The position numbers and the translations under genes were made by a program. The notes beneath the pieces are model-generated. The model saw only the letters and a program-made list of their open reading frames with translations, had not been told where the DNA came from and did not search any database. 64,000 bases of DNA. Origin: Fibrobacter succinogenes (GTDB taxonomy: Bacteria; Fibrobacterota; Fibrobacteria; Fibrobacterales; Fibrobacteraceae). Shown one piece after another: positions 43,697 through 52,497 of the stretch; within the stretch, counting starts at the first letter, position 1, and each line of letters opens with the position of its first letter. Location of the stretch: contig CADCBQ010000013.1 in NCBI GenBank assembly GCA_902799745.1, positions 55,280 through 119,279 of the forward strand. Direction: 5' to 3'.

Positions 43697-44752
43697 ATGA
43701 AAAAGCTTGCTTTAATCGCTACATTAATTTTAGGGGCTAGTTCCGCTTTCGCCATGGATGCAGACGGCTGGGCCACAGAATTCGAATCCATGTCCGCATT
43801 CGATAGCCAATACGGAAAGCGCTCGGGATATGTCAAGCCCATCATCGACAACTTGGGCAATGTCCTCAACAGCAACTGGTACATAAGCGCCTCGGTGCCG
43901 CAGAGCTTTACCTTCGAAGCAGGCCTTCCCATTTCGATTATCCCCATTGGCGATGACGACAAAAGCTACGATGGCGGCAAGCCGACCATCTTTGGCGACC
44001 ACGGCAACCCGCAAGTTCGCTCCGATACCATTTACGGTAACAAGACCCTGAACGGTCTCGGCGTATTTACGTACCCCTACCTGCAAATGGGCGCCAGTTT
44101 CTTCCACTTCCGCGCCGTAATCCGCGGTATGTACATTCCCTCGATCAGCGAACTGCGCAGATTCAGCCTCTTCGGTCTAGGATTCCAATATAGCTTCGGT
44201 CACTTTTTCCAGTACATGCTCCCCAAGGCAGCCCAACCGCTCGATGTGAGCCTCGTATACGGCTACAATTCCAGCAGCATCGGCTACCGCCCCGGAGACT
44301 TTGACGGTGAACTGAAACTTGACATTTCGACTCACGACTTCTCGTTTGTAATCGGCTACAAGCCCGTGAACTTCTTTGAAGTCATGATGTCGCTTGGCTA
44401 CCAGAGTGCAGAAATGCTGTCTTACGGCGAACTCTACCAAGAAGAAGCCAATGTCTTCGGAAATTCAATCCGCACTAACGACATTTGTCCCGACGTAACC
44501 GTCAAGGGTAATAACGGATTCCGCTTCGGTATTGCAATCGCCCTGCAGATAAGCTCGCTCCACCCGGTTATCGGCTATGATTATGCCGGCAAGTCCAGCT
44601 TCACGACTAACGTACTCTACTTCAAGCAACAATTCGGTAAGGACAAGACTCCCGACGAAATCGCCAAGGATAAGGGTTATGTTCGCGGAGCAAAGACCGA
44701 AGAAACTCCTGCTGAAGAAGTTTCGGCTGAATCCGCAGAAGGCGAAGAATAG
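43697..44752 (+). CDS. outer-membrane beta-barrel protein of unknown family
   Basis: A 351-aa exported protein (signal peptide ending SSAFAMD, residue 19) with a beta-rich body containing long aromatic strands (YPYLQMGASFFHFRAVIRG, FGLGFQYSFGHFFQY) and an acidic, low-complexity tail (EETPAEEVSAESAEGEE). The barrel pattern resembles Bacteroidetes/Fibrobacteres proteins annotated only by DUF numbers; I cannot name the family safely. TATATT lies 9 bases before ATG, so the leader is minimal. It precedes cstA by 27 bases and may share its transcript. Confidence 0.7.
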   Translation: MKKLALIATLILGASSAFAMDADGWATEFESMSAFDSQYGKRSGYVKPIIDNLGNVLNSNWYISASVPQSFTFEAGLPISIIPIGDDDKSYDGGKPTIFGDHGNPQVRSDTIYGNKTLNGLGVFTYPYLQMGASFFHFRAVIRGMYIPSISELRRFSLFGLGFQYSFGHFFQYMLPKAAQPLDVSLVYGYNSSSIGYRPGDFDGELKLDISTHDFSFVIGYKPVNFFEVMMSLGYQSAEMLSYGELYQEEANVFGNSIRTNDICPDVTVKGNNGFRFGIAIALQISSLHPVIGYDYAGKSSFTTNVLYFKQQFGKDKTPDEIAKDKGYVRGAKTEETPAEEVSAESAEGEE

Positions 44753-44779
44753 TTTTAACTCAAACAAAGAAGGCATCAC

Positions 44780-46315
44780 ATGATTACATTCCTGATCGGT
44801 ATCGCGATTCTTATCGGCGGATACTTCACTTACGGAAAATTCGTTGAACGTGTCTTCGGCCCCGACGACCGCAAGACTCCCGCCCTCGAAAACCCGGATG
44901 GCGTTGACCGCGTTCCTATGGCGCACTGGAAAAACGTCCTGATCCAGCTTTTGAACATTGCAGGCATCGGTCCTGTGATTGGCGTGATTCTTGGTATCAA
45001 GTTCGGCGCCATCGTCTTCATTTTGCTGCCTATCGGTAACGTGCTTGGCGGTGCCGTGCACGACTACTTCAGCGGCATGATCAGCATGCGCAACAACGGC
45101 TACAATGTGCCGGCACTTTCCCGCAAGTTCTTGGGCAAGGGCCCGGCCAAAATCGTGATGACGCTGATCTCGGTCGCCCTGATTTTGGTGGGCGCAGTCT
45201 TCACCAACACGCCTGCAGCCCTCATCAACACGCCGATTCTTGCCGGTTCTGCGGTATCGCCCACCTTGTTCTGGATTGCCGTCACCTGCATTTTCGCCTA
45301 CTACTTTGCAAGCACCTTCTTCCCCATTGACAAGATTATCGGACGCATTTACCCGATTTTCGGCGCGCTCCTGATTCTTGCTTCTCTTGCTATTTTCGTG
45401 GGCATCATCCCGAACTTGAACGTTCTCGATAACTTCTGCTTCAACGACATCATGAGCAACTTCCACAAGCATCCGGGCGGACAGCCGATTATCCCGATGC
45501 TCTTTGTGACAATTGCCTGCGGTATCATTAGCGGTTTCCACAGCACGCAAAGCCCGCTTGTTGCCCGCACCGAAGTCACCGAAAAGACTGGACGCCAGAC
45601 TTTCTACGGCATGATGATTATCGAAGGTCTGATTGGTATGATTTGGGCCGCCGGTGGCATGTTCATTTACCACCAGATGCCGGAACTCTTGACCGGCGCT
45701 TCGGGCGTCAAAGTCTTGAGCATTCTCGTTTCTACCGTGATTCCTTGGGCTCCGATTTCGATTCTCGTTGTGGTCGGCGTGATTGTTCTTGCAATCACTA
45801 GTGGCGACACCAGCCTTCGCAGCCTCCGCCTCACGATTGCTGAACTCACCGGAATGGAACAGACCTCTGTCAAGAACCGTTTGTTCCTTACCGTGCCGAT
45901 GTTTGCCATCTGTGCCGCCATCATTTTCTGGAGCAACTTGAACCCCGAAGGATTCAACATTCTGTGGAATTACTTCAGCTGGAGTAACCAGCTCATGGCC
46001 GTGTGCAGCCTTTGCGTGGCCACGGTTTACCTGCGCAGCAAGAACAAGAATTTCTGGATTGCACTTATTCCGTGCATGTTCATGACTTTCATTACTTGCG
46101 ACTACATTCTCTGGGTGAGCCCCGAGAACCTGAAGGGCGCTCCGCTCGGCTTCGGTCTCGACTACAAGACTGCTTTGGTCATCGCCCTGCACGATGCAGC
46201 CATTCTCGGTTTCTTGCTCTGCACCCGCGGCAAGACGCTCTCCAAAATGGAAGGTTACAATCCCGACCATTGGAACCCTGAATTGGACGAAGGTAAAGTC
46301 CCCAAGGCACGATAA
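44780..46315 (+). CDS. cstA: CstA-family peptide/pyruvate transporter
   Basis: A 511-aa inner-membrane protein with over a dozen hydrophobic segments and the CstA hallmark blocks HWKNVLIQLLNIAGIGPVIG, GGAVHDYFSGMISMRNNG and the TQSPLVARTE segment. Family members import peptides (CstA) or pyruvate (BtsT) during carbon limitation; this is the shorter form without the long C-terminal extension. AAGAAGG precedes ATG. It is followed after 5 bases by recD2. Confidence 0.92.
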   Translation: MITFLIGIAILIGGYFTYGKFVERVFGPDDRKTPALENPDGVDRVPMAHWKNVLIQLLNIAGIGPVIGVILGIKFGAIVFILLPIGNVLGGAVHDYFSGMISMRNNGYNVPALSRKFLGKGPAKIVMTLISVALILVGAVFTNTPAALINTPILAGSAVSPTLFWIAVTCIFAYYFASTFFPIDKIIGRIYPIFGALLILASLAIFVGIIPNLNVLDNFCFNDIMSNFHKHPGGQPIIPMLFVTIACGIISGFHSTQSPLVARTEVTEKTGRQTFYGMMIIEGLIGMIWAAGGMFIYHQMPELLTGASGVKVLSILVSTVIPWAPISILVVVGVIVLAITSGDTSLRSLRLTIAELTGMEQTSVKNRLFLTVPMFAICAAIIFWSNLNPEGFNILWNYFSWSNQLMAVCSLCVATVYLRSKNKNFWIALIPCMFMTFITCDYILWVSPENLKGAPLGFGLDYKTALVIALHDAAILGFLLCTRGKTLSKMEGYNPDHWNPELDEGKVPKAR

Positions 46316-46320
46316 ATCGC

Positions 46321-48462
46321 GTGATTCTCGAAGGAACCGTCAAGTCGATTACCTTTCACAGTCCGCAGAACGGATTCACCGTCCTGCGGATTATTGATAG
46401 TAGCACCAAGAAAGTAGTCGTCGTCACGGGAACCTTGCCCGAACTTTCCGTAGGAGAAAACCTACGCTTTGAAGGCGAATGGGGACGCCACCCCAAATTC
46501 GGCGAACAATTCAAAGCCATGCACTTTGAAATCGTCGAAACCCAGAACAACAATTTAGCCGCCTACCTCGGCAGTGGTCTTTTCCCGGGAATCGGCCCCA
46601 AGACCGCCCAAGCAATCGTCGACGCCTTTGGCGAAGAACTGCGCGACATTCTCGACTACGAGCCCGACCGTTTCCGCGCCAAGAAAATCAAGGGGCTTTC
46701 GGCCGCCAAGGTAGAGCAATTTCTCGCCAGCTGGCAAGAAAATCGCCACAGCCGCGAAACGCTATTGTTCTTATACAATCACGACATCACAGGTTCCGTT
46801 GCCAAGAAACTGTGGATGAAATTCGGGCAGGACACCATCAGCAAGATTCGCGAGAATCCTTACATTCTCTGCGAAGAAATCTGGGGCATCGGATTCTTGA
46901 AAGCCGACGAAATTGCCATGAAGGTCGGCATCCCGAAAGACAGCCCCATGCGCCTGCAAGAGGCGATTCTTTACTCGTTGCAAGAAGCATCGCTTTCGGA
47001 CGGCCACTGCTATTTACCGAGCAACGATTTAATCGGCCGCACCCTCAAGAATTTGCGCATCGATGTCACCGATGACGATGCAATCCAGAATCTGCTGGAG
47101 CAGTTCAAGCGCATTTGCGAATCGGGCCGAATCAAGCGCCACGGCGACGATTGCTTTTTCCCGCCACTCGATAACGCCGAACAGAAAATTGCCGAAATCA
47201 TCAAGGCGCGCCTCGGCGAAAACGAACTGCCGACCTACGGCTTCGAACGTGAGCTTATCGACTGGGAACGCGAACACAAATTCAATTTCGATCCCACGCA
47301 ACGCGAAGCAATTCGCCTTGCTACCGCCCACAAGATTTGCATCATTACCGGCGGCCCCGGCACCGGCAAAACAACGATTCTCAAGGGAATTCTTCACCTT
47401 GCCCGCAAGATGGGCGAAAACATTCTGCTCGCCGCCCCTACGGGCCGCGCCGCCAAGCGCATGGGCGACTGTTGTGGCGACAAGGCCTACACCATTCACC
47501 GCCTGCTCGAAGTCGACCCCGTCACCAAGAAATTCAACAAGAACGAGTTCAACAAGCTCGACTGCAATTTGCTGATTGTCGACGAATTCAGTATGGTGGA
47601 CACCTGGCTTGCGGCCTCGCTCTTGGACGCCGTTCCCGAAACAGCCCGCATTGTATTCGTGGGCGACGCCGACCAGCTCCCGAGTGTAGGCCCCGGCAAC
47701 GTCCTCAACGATCTGCTGCAATGCCCGCGCATCCCGAGCGTACGCCTGCAACACATCTTTAGGCAATCCGGCGGCAACGACATCGCCGACAAGGCCGCCC
47801 GTATCAATCAGGGCATCACGCCCGCCCCGATCGAAGGCCCGAACTTCCACTTCGTTCCGTTCGAGACTCCCGAAGAAGCTAAGCTCCACTTACAGCAACT
47901 GATCGCGACGGGTGTGCGCAGCAAAATCGATATCGACCTCAAAACCGATTTGCAGATTCTCGTTCCCATGCGCAAAGGCCCCCTCGGCATTATCGAGCTG
48001 AACCCGTTCCTGCAAGACCTGCTGAATCCAGGCGTTCCGCGCCACAAAATGGTCGGCATCGGCTGGAGCGTGGGTGACCGCGTCATGCAAATCAAGAACA
48101 ACTACGACAAGAACGTGTTCAACGGCGATGTCGGAATCGTCTACAGCATCTACAAAGAAAAGCGAAAAATCGCCGTCTTCTTCGATGACAAACTCATCAC
48201 CTACCAAGACGACGAACTCGACGAACTGCAACTCGCCTACGCCTGCACCATCCACAAGAGCCAGGGCAGCGAATACCCCGCCGTCATCGTGATTCTCGAT
48301 TCCAGCCACTACGTGATGCTGCAGCGCAACTTAATCTACACCGCCATCACCCGCGCGAAAGGCCACGTGTGGATTCTCTCTGCCCCCGGTGCATTCCACC
48401 AGGCTGTCCGCAACAACCGCAGCACCCGCCGCTACACGCGCCTTAAAGAACGCTTATCATAA
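46321..48462 (+). CDS. recD2: ATP-dependent DNA helicase RecD2
   Basis: A 713-aa SF1B 5'-3' helicase. The N-terminal OB-like and HhH region (YLGSGLFPGIGPKTAQAIVD) is characteristic of RecD2 rather than RecD of RecBCD. Walker A is ITGGPGTGKTT near residue 345, Walker B-like IVDEFSMVD, and the C-terminal UvrD-like part carries TIHKSQGSEYP and YTAITRAK. The start is GTG 46321, five bases after the cstA stop; no better codon is present. Bidirectional terminator follows. Confidence 0.94.
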   Translation: MILEGTVKSITFHSPQNGFTVLRIIDSSTKKVVVVTGTLPELSVGENLRFEGEWGRHPKFGEQFKAMHFEIVETQNNNLAAYLGSGLFPGIGPKTAQAIVDAFGEELRDILDYEPDRFRAKKIKGLSAAKVEQFLASWQENRHSRETLLFLYNHDITGSVAKKLWMKFGQDTISKIRENPYILCEEIWGIGFLKADEIAMKVGIPKDSPMRLQEAILYSLQEASLSDGHCYLPSNDLIGRTLKNLRIDVTDDDAIQNLLEQFKRICESGRIKRHGDDCFFPPLDNAEQKIAEIIKARLGENELPTYGFERELIDWEREHKFNFDPTQREAIRLATAHKICIITGGPGTGKTTILKGILHLARKMGENILLAAPTGRAAKRMGDCCGDKAYTIHRLLEVDPVTKKFNKNEFNKLDCNLLIVDEFSMVDTWLAASLLDAVPETARIVFVGDADQLPSVGPGNVLNDLLQCPRIPSVRLQHIFRQSGGNDIADKAARINQGITPAPIEGPNFHFVPFETPEEAKLHLQQLIATGVRSKIDIDLKTDLQILVPMRKGPLGIIELNPFLQDLLNPGVPRHKMVGIGWSVGDRVMQIKNNYDKNVFNGDVGIVYSIYKEKRKIAVFFDDKLITYQDDELDELQLAYACTIHKSQGSEYPAVIVILDSSHYVMLQRNLIYTAITRAKGHVWILSAPGAFHQAVRNNRSTRRYTRLKERLS

Positions 48463-48488
48463 AAAAAACTCCCCGAAGGGAGCTTTTC
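48460..48488. terminator. bidirectional terminator after recD2
   Basis: CTCCC/GGGAG stem around CGAA with an A-run on the left and TTTT on the right. It serves recD2 and the convergent lipoprotein gene. Confidence 0.88.
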
Positions 48489-48499
48489 AAATTCACTTT

Positions 48500-49798
48500 T
48501 TAATATTCGATTCGGCAACTAGCCTCTGCATCAAGACCTATCACAATTTCCGAATTATTCATTGTTTGCGCAATAGGGATTGACAACGAAGTCATATAAC
48601 CCGTTTTCGAAGTTTGGCCGTCCACCGTTATTGTGATTTGCTGATTTTTTCCACTGCATATTAAAGTACAAGAACCTTCCGTAGCGAAATGCCAATCTGG
48701 AGGCAAATTAAGAACCACACGGCTTTCCCCCGCAGGAAGCTCTATTTTCGTACTTTCTTTATCAAGATAATACTCAGCTCCCTCTGTCACCTTTACTGCA
48801 GGACATTTCACATCAACAATAGTGTTGTCATCGTTAGCCACTTTAAGCGTCGGTGCATAAGACGCCGTTGCCGCATCAAATGTTCTCGTAAAGGATTCTG
48901 TACCGGCTTCACCATTCCATGTATAGCTCGTAATATTTGCAGCCGAGGTACAGCCAGACACGGCCCAAGTAACACTAGGACTTTCCGTATAGTCAACCGT
49001 AGTCTTTTCCGTGGTGCAATTACAATCTACAATCGGAGAACCAAACACCTGTAACGGTTCGCAAGCAATCAATTCCGTTTGTCCATTGACAGTCAACTTT
49101 AAAGTCGCCGTTGTCATACCGGACTCAGAATAAGTGACCTTAGCCGATGTTCCCGGAGTCTGGTCCGTCGTAACACTTGCCCCGGCGCCAAAGGTCCATT
49201 CGTATGTTCCCTTCGCAAAATCCATTGCTTTGAATTCCGAGTTCATATTAGCAACAAATTTCCACGCAACAGCATCTCCCTTATAAACAGGAGTCTTCGC
49301 CGGTGCACAAGCCCCAAGCATAGTCGCAGGCATCACGATTTCCATTTCCGAAGAAGACTCAGGGAACGGATCAACAATAATCGTCGCCGAAGACATCGGT
49401 TTATCAACAATGTCAAACGACTCTCTAGAAGACGAAGACATTTCCACAATCGTTTTTCCAGAATTATCAGGAATAATATCCGTCGGTTCACCGTTCGATT
49501 CCAAAGTCCACTTTCCCGGCGACTTTGTTTTCGAGGAATCGGCCGAGTCTTCCGAAGAATTAGAACCTTCCCTATCCCTTACCCAGCGATCCCCGTTGCA
49601 TTCAAAAAAAGAATTTTCAGCCTGTACCGCAACAACAGTCCCGGAAAGAGCTGGCGTACAATCAGGAACTTCATCTAATGTGGCGTACAAATCTTCTGAA
49701 TCGACCCTTGTTGTAGAGGTCACGGGCGTATCATCAGTTGCACAAGCTGCCAAAAGACAGGCTCCGCCCATTACAAATCTCAAAGCATTTTTTCTCAT
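48500..49798 (-). CDS. lipoprotein with PKD/Ig-like domains
   Basis: A 432-aa lipoprotein (lipobox LLAAC, Cys19). A Ser/Asp-rich linker runs to about residue 150. Then come beta-sandwich repeats of PKD type (GTYEWTFGAGASVTTDQTPG ... KVTYSESGMTTATLKLTVNG) and a C-terminal beta domain with several paired cysteines. The function is unknown; many Fibrobacter surface lipoproteins with such modules support adhesion or carbohydrate use. Start 49798 has GGAG six bases upstream, whereas the ATGs at 49810 and 49804 lie too close to that site. Confidence 0.75.
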   Translation of the reverse strand: MRKNALRFVMGGACLLAACATDDTPVTSTTRVDSEDLYATLDEVPDCTPALSGTVVAVQAENSFFECNGDRWVRDREGSNSSEDSADSSKTKSPGKWTLESNGEPTDIIPDNSGKTIVEMSSSSRESFDIVDKPMSSATIIVDPFPESSSEMEIVMPATMLGACAPAKTPVYKGDAVAWKFVANMNSEFKAMDFAKGTYEWTFGAGASVTTDQTPGTSAKVTYSESGMTTATLKLTVNGQTELIACEPLQVFGSPIVDCNCTTEKTTVDYTESPSVTWAVSGCTSAANITSYTWNGEAGTESFTRTFDAATASYAPTLKVANDDNTIVDVKCPAVKVTEGAEYYLDKESTKIELPAGESRVVLNLPPDWHFATEGSCTLICSGKNQQITITVDGQTSKTGYMTSLSIPIAQTMNNSEIVIGLDAEASCRIEY

Positions 49799-49859
49799 AT
49801 TCATCTCCACCTACAATCTATATTTTTGTTTACAAAGCTGCAAGTAGCTAAAATCACAA

Positions 49860-49890
49860 AACAAAAAATCCCGCGAATTTTCACGGGACT
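49860..49890 (-). terminator. intrinsic terminator for ilvE
   Basis: TCCCGTG/CGCGGGA stem (one mismatch or wobble) with an AAAATT loop and a run of six T on the minus strand. It lies 24 bases after the ilvE stop. Confidence 0.82.
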
Positions 49891-49913
49891 TCTTATACTG
49901 TTTCTAGCAGCGA

Positions 49914-50948
49914 TTACAAATCGACCACTTCAGTCCAGCCGAACGGGTCGGGTGCTTCACCGAACTGGATAGCGGTGTACTTGGTGAAGAGTTCCGTGCA
50001 GACAGGGCCCGGATTCTTGCCGTCACCGTAGGTGAATTCCTTGCCGGCAACCGGATCCACGATCTTCTTGATCGGGGTAATCACGGCGGCGGTACCGCAT
50101 TCAGCAGTTTCGCTGAATTCAGCGAGTTCTTCGAACGGAACCTGGCGGCGTTCCACGGTGTAGCCGAGGTATTCAGCCAACTGCTGCAAGCTCTTGTTCG
50201 TAATCGACGGCAGAATGGATTCGGACTTCGGGGTCACGTAGGTCTTGCCCTTGATGCCGAAGAAGTTTGCCGGACCGCATTCGTCGATGTACTTCTTTTC
50301 CTTTGCGTCCAGATAAATGGTGCTGGAGTAGCCGAGCTTCTTAGCTTCTGCAAGGGACTGGAGGCTAGCAGCGTAGTTACCGCCAACCTTCACCGTACCC
50401 GTACCCTGCGGAGCAGCGCGGTCGTAGTTGCGGCTAATCATCATATCGACCGGCTTGAACCCGTCCTTGAAGTACGGACCCACCGGAGTCACGAACATCA
50501 TGAGCAGATATTCGTCGGCAGGCTTCACACCCACTTCCGGGCTCATACCGATGAGGAGCGGACGGATGTAAAGCGTTGCACCGTAGCCATACGGCGGCAC
50601 AAAGCGGGCGTTAGCCTTCACCACAGTGTGGACCATTTCGCGGAACAATTCAACAGGCGGAACAGCCATGAGTACGCGGTTAGCAGTGTTCTGCATGCGC
50701 TTGGCGTTTTCGTCGACGCGGAAAATACGGACCTTGCCGTCCTTGCCCGTGTATGCCTTAAGGCCTTCAAAACCTTCCTGGCCGTAATGCAAGCAAGTAG
50801 CGGCCATGTGGATGCTGATGTCCTTGGAAGAAGACAGCTCGATCTTGCCCCACTGACCATTGCGGTAGTAGCAGCGTACATTGTAATCGGTGTCATAATA
50901 ACCGAAGGGGAGCGTCTTCCAATCGACAGTGTTCAAATCAACTTGCAT
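49914..50948 (-). CDS. ilvE: branched-chain amino acid aminotransferase
   Basis: PLP enzyme for the last step of valine, leucine and isoleucine synthesis. The PLP lysine lies in VKVGGNYAAS near residue 190; other fold-IV blocks are HYGQEGFEGLKAY, RMQNTANRVLM, ATLYIRPLLIG and DECGPANFFGI. It is the longer class of BCAT. Start 50948 (AAGGTGA upstream) is chosen over the longer frame from 51044, whose extra residues are low-complexity; 344 aa. Divergent from mqnC. Confidence 0.94.
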   Translation of the reverse strand: MQVDLNTVDWKTLPFGYYDTDYNVRCYYRNGQWGKIELSSSKDISIHMAATCLHYGQEGFEGLKAYTGKDGKVRIFRVDENAKRMQNTANRVLMAVPPVELFREMVHTVVKANARFVPPYGYGATLYIRPLLIGMSPEVGVKPADEYLLMMFVTPVGPYFKDGFKPVDMMISRNYDRAAPQGTGTVKVGGNYAASLQSLAEAKKLGYSSTIYLDAKEKKYIDECGPANFFGIKGKTYVTPKSESILPSITNKSLQQLAEYLGYTVERRQVPFEELAEFSETAECGTAAVITPIKKIVDPVAGKEFTYGDGKNPGPVCTELFTKYTAIQFGEAPDPFGWTEVVDL

Positions 50949-51070
50949 AATATTCACCTTTTTTTGCAATTTGTGCATTTTTAAAGGTATCGTTCGGTAC
51001 CGAAAGAAAAATACAATTATCGTGACCATTTTGGCTTGCTTCAAATGTAAAAAAAGCTATTTTCAGGCCA

Positions 51071-52105
51071 ATGAATCCGTTGTTGCAAAAATCTGTGGAT
51101 GGTGTTCGCCTTTCTCCGGCCGAGGCGCTGGATATTTTGAAGAACGCCCCGTGGACCGAGGTCGCCCAGGCAGCCAACACCGTACGCCACCGGATCAATC
51201 CGGGCAACAATGTGGGCTACACGGCATTCCGCATCATCAACTACACGAACGTCTGCGAAATCACTTGCAGTTTTTGCAGCTTTTGCCGCCCGGCACATAG
51301 CCCAGAAGCCTACGTGCTTAGTTTGGACGAAATCCGCCAGAAGACGCTCGAGGCCAAGGCCAAAGGCGCCGACCAGATTTTTTTGCAAGGTGGCGTAAAC
51401 CAAAACATTCCGCTCAGCTATTATACCGACGTGCTGAAAATGCTCACGCAAGAACTCGGCGTGAAGGTTCGCGGTTTTTCGCCGGTGGAACTCGTGCGCA
51501 TTGCCGTATTCAACGGAATCACGCTCGACGAGTTGCTAGACATTCTTAAAGAGGCGGGCTTAAGTTCTGTGCCAGGTGCTGGCGCCGAGATTCTCTCCGA
51601 CCGCATGCGTCAAATCCTGAGCCCGAAAAAGCTCCCCGCCCAAGTCTGGTGCGATACCCTCGCCGCCTGCCACAAGAAAGGGCTCCCCGGCAGCGCGAAC
51701 ATCGTTTTCGGTAGCGTCGAGACACCCGAAGAAATTATCGAGCACCTGGATTACGTGCGCAAGACTCAAGATATTGCGAACGGGTTCAAGAGCTTTGTGG
51801 TTTGGACATTCCAACCGCAGACCGACAAGTTCCCGATTCGCCACGTACGCGGCGACGAATACCTCAAGCTCCTGGCACTTTCGCGCCTATACCTCGACAA
51901 CATCCCGCATATCGAAGTTTCGCTTCTCGGCATGGGGCTTTCTTTAGGCGAACTCGGACTGCACTGCGGCGCCGACGACATCAATAGCATCGTCATCGAA
52001 GAAAACGTGCTCCAGAACCACGGACTCACAACCATCGAACAAGCCGAAAATTTCATCAAAAACGCCGGTTTTACCCCCTACCGCCGTTCTTTAAACTTTG
52101 ATTAA
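51071..52105 (+). CDS. mqnC: cyclic dehypoxanthinyl futalosine synthase MqnC
   Basis: Radical-SAM enzyme of the futalosine route to menaquinone. The [4Fe-4S] cysteines lie in CEITCSFCSF near residues 62-71, preceded by INYTNV. QIFLQGGVNQNIPLSYY, VRGFSPVEL and VPGAGAEILSDRMR are MqnC-type blocks that distinguish it from the related MqnE. It is monocistronic; other mqn genes are not in the window. No Shine-Dalgarno is obvious before ATG. Confidence 0.9.
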   Translation: MNPLLQKSVDGVRLSPAEALDILKNAPWTEVAQAANTVRHRINPGNNVGYTAFRIINYTNVCEITCSFCSFCRPAHSPEAYVLSLDEIRQKTLEAKAKGADQIFLQGGVNQNIPLSYYTDVLKMLTQELGVKVRGFSPVELVRIAVFNGITLDELLDILKEAGLSSVPGAGAEILSDRMRQILSPKKLPAQVWCDTLAACHKKGLPGSANIVFGSVETPEEIIEHLDYVRKTQDIANGFKSFVVWTFQPQTDKFPIRHVRGDEYLKLLALSRLYLDNIPHIEVSLLGMGLSLGELGLHCGADDINSIVIEENVLQNHGLTTIEQAENFIKNAGFTPYRRSLNFD

Positions 52106-52129
52106 GGCAAATTTCGCCTCAATTTGGGC

Positions 52130-52168
52130 AAAAAAAACACCGGTCAGCCATTGAAGCTTAACCGGTAA
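52130..52168 (-). terminator. intrinsic terminator (minus strand)
   Basis: ACCGGT..AGC / GCT..ACCGGT stem with a TTCAATG loop, followed on the minus strand by GTTTTTTTG. It faces the mqnC stop and most likely ends the small transcript carrying the 20-residue peptide gene. Confidence 0.8.
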
Positions 52169-52210
52169 TCACCAGAGAGAGAATTCTAAAAAAAATAGCC
52201 AGGCGGCGAA

Positions 52211-52273
52211 TTAGGCGCGCTTGGCGTACTTCTTGAAGCTCTTGACCAGCAGGGCAGCGAGAATGCAGTACAT
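52211..52273 (-). CDS. 20-residue hydrophobic/basic peptide
   Basis: A tiny frame, MYCILAALLV followed by KSFKKYAKRA, with AAGGAT correctly spaced before its ATG, a TAAATTTGG promoter-like motif about 60 bases upstream (near 52335) and a terminator downstream. The peptide has a hydrophobic half and a strongly basic half, as in type I toxins or small membrane-binding peptides. No family is recognised. The leader contains a GGCG/CGCC hairpin. It is the only gene-like content in the 392-base gap between mqnC and batD. Confidence 0.45.
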   Translation of the reverse strand: MYCILAALLVKSFKKYAKRA

Positions 52274-52497
52274 ATTATCCTTCCATCCTTTATTTTCGGC
52301 GTTTTATCGCCATTTTTTAACAGCGCGCCAAATTTAACAAAAATTTACTAACGCGTCAAGGGGAAAAAGTATATATTCAGCGACTTTTTTCGAAAAATTT
52401 CACTTCCTGGGCAGTTGTCCCGGATCAAGTCCGAAGCAGGCTCATGATGCCCTCCCCCGCCGTGGTCATTTTCTGCAGAAATTGGTAAATTTGGGGT

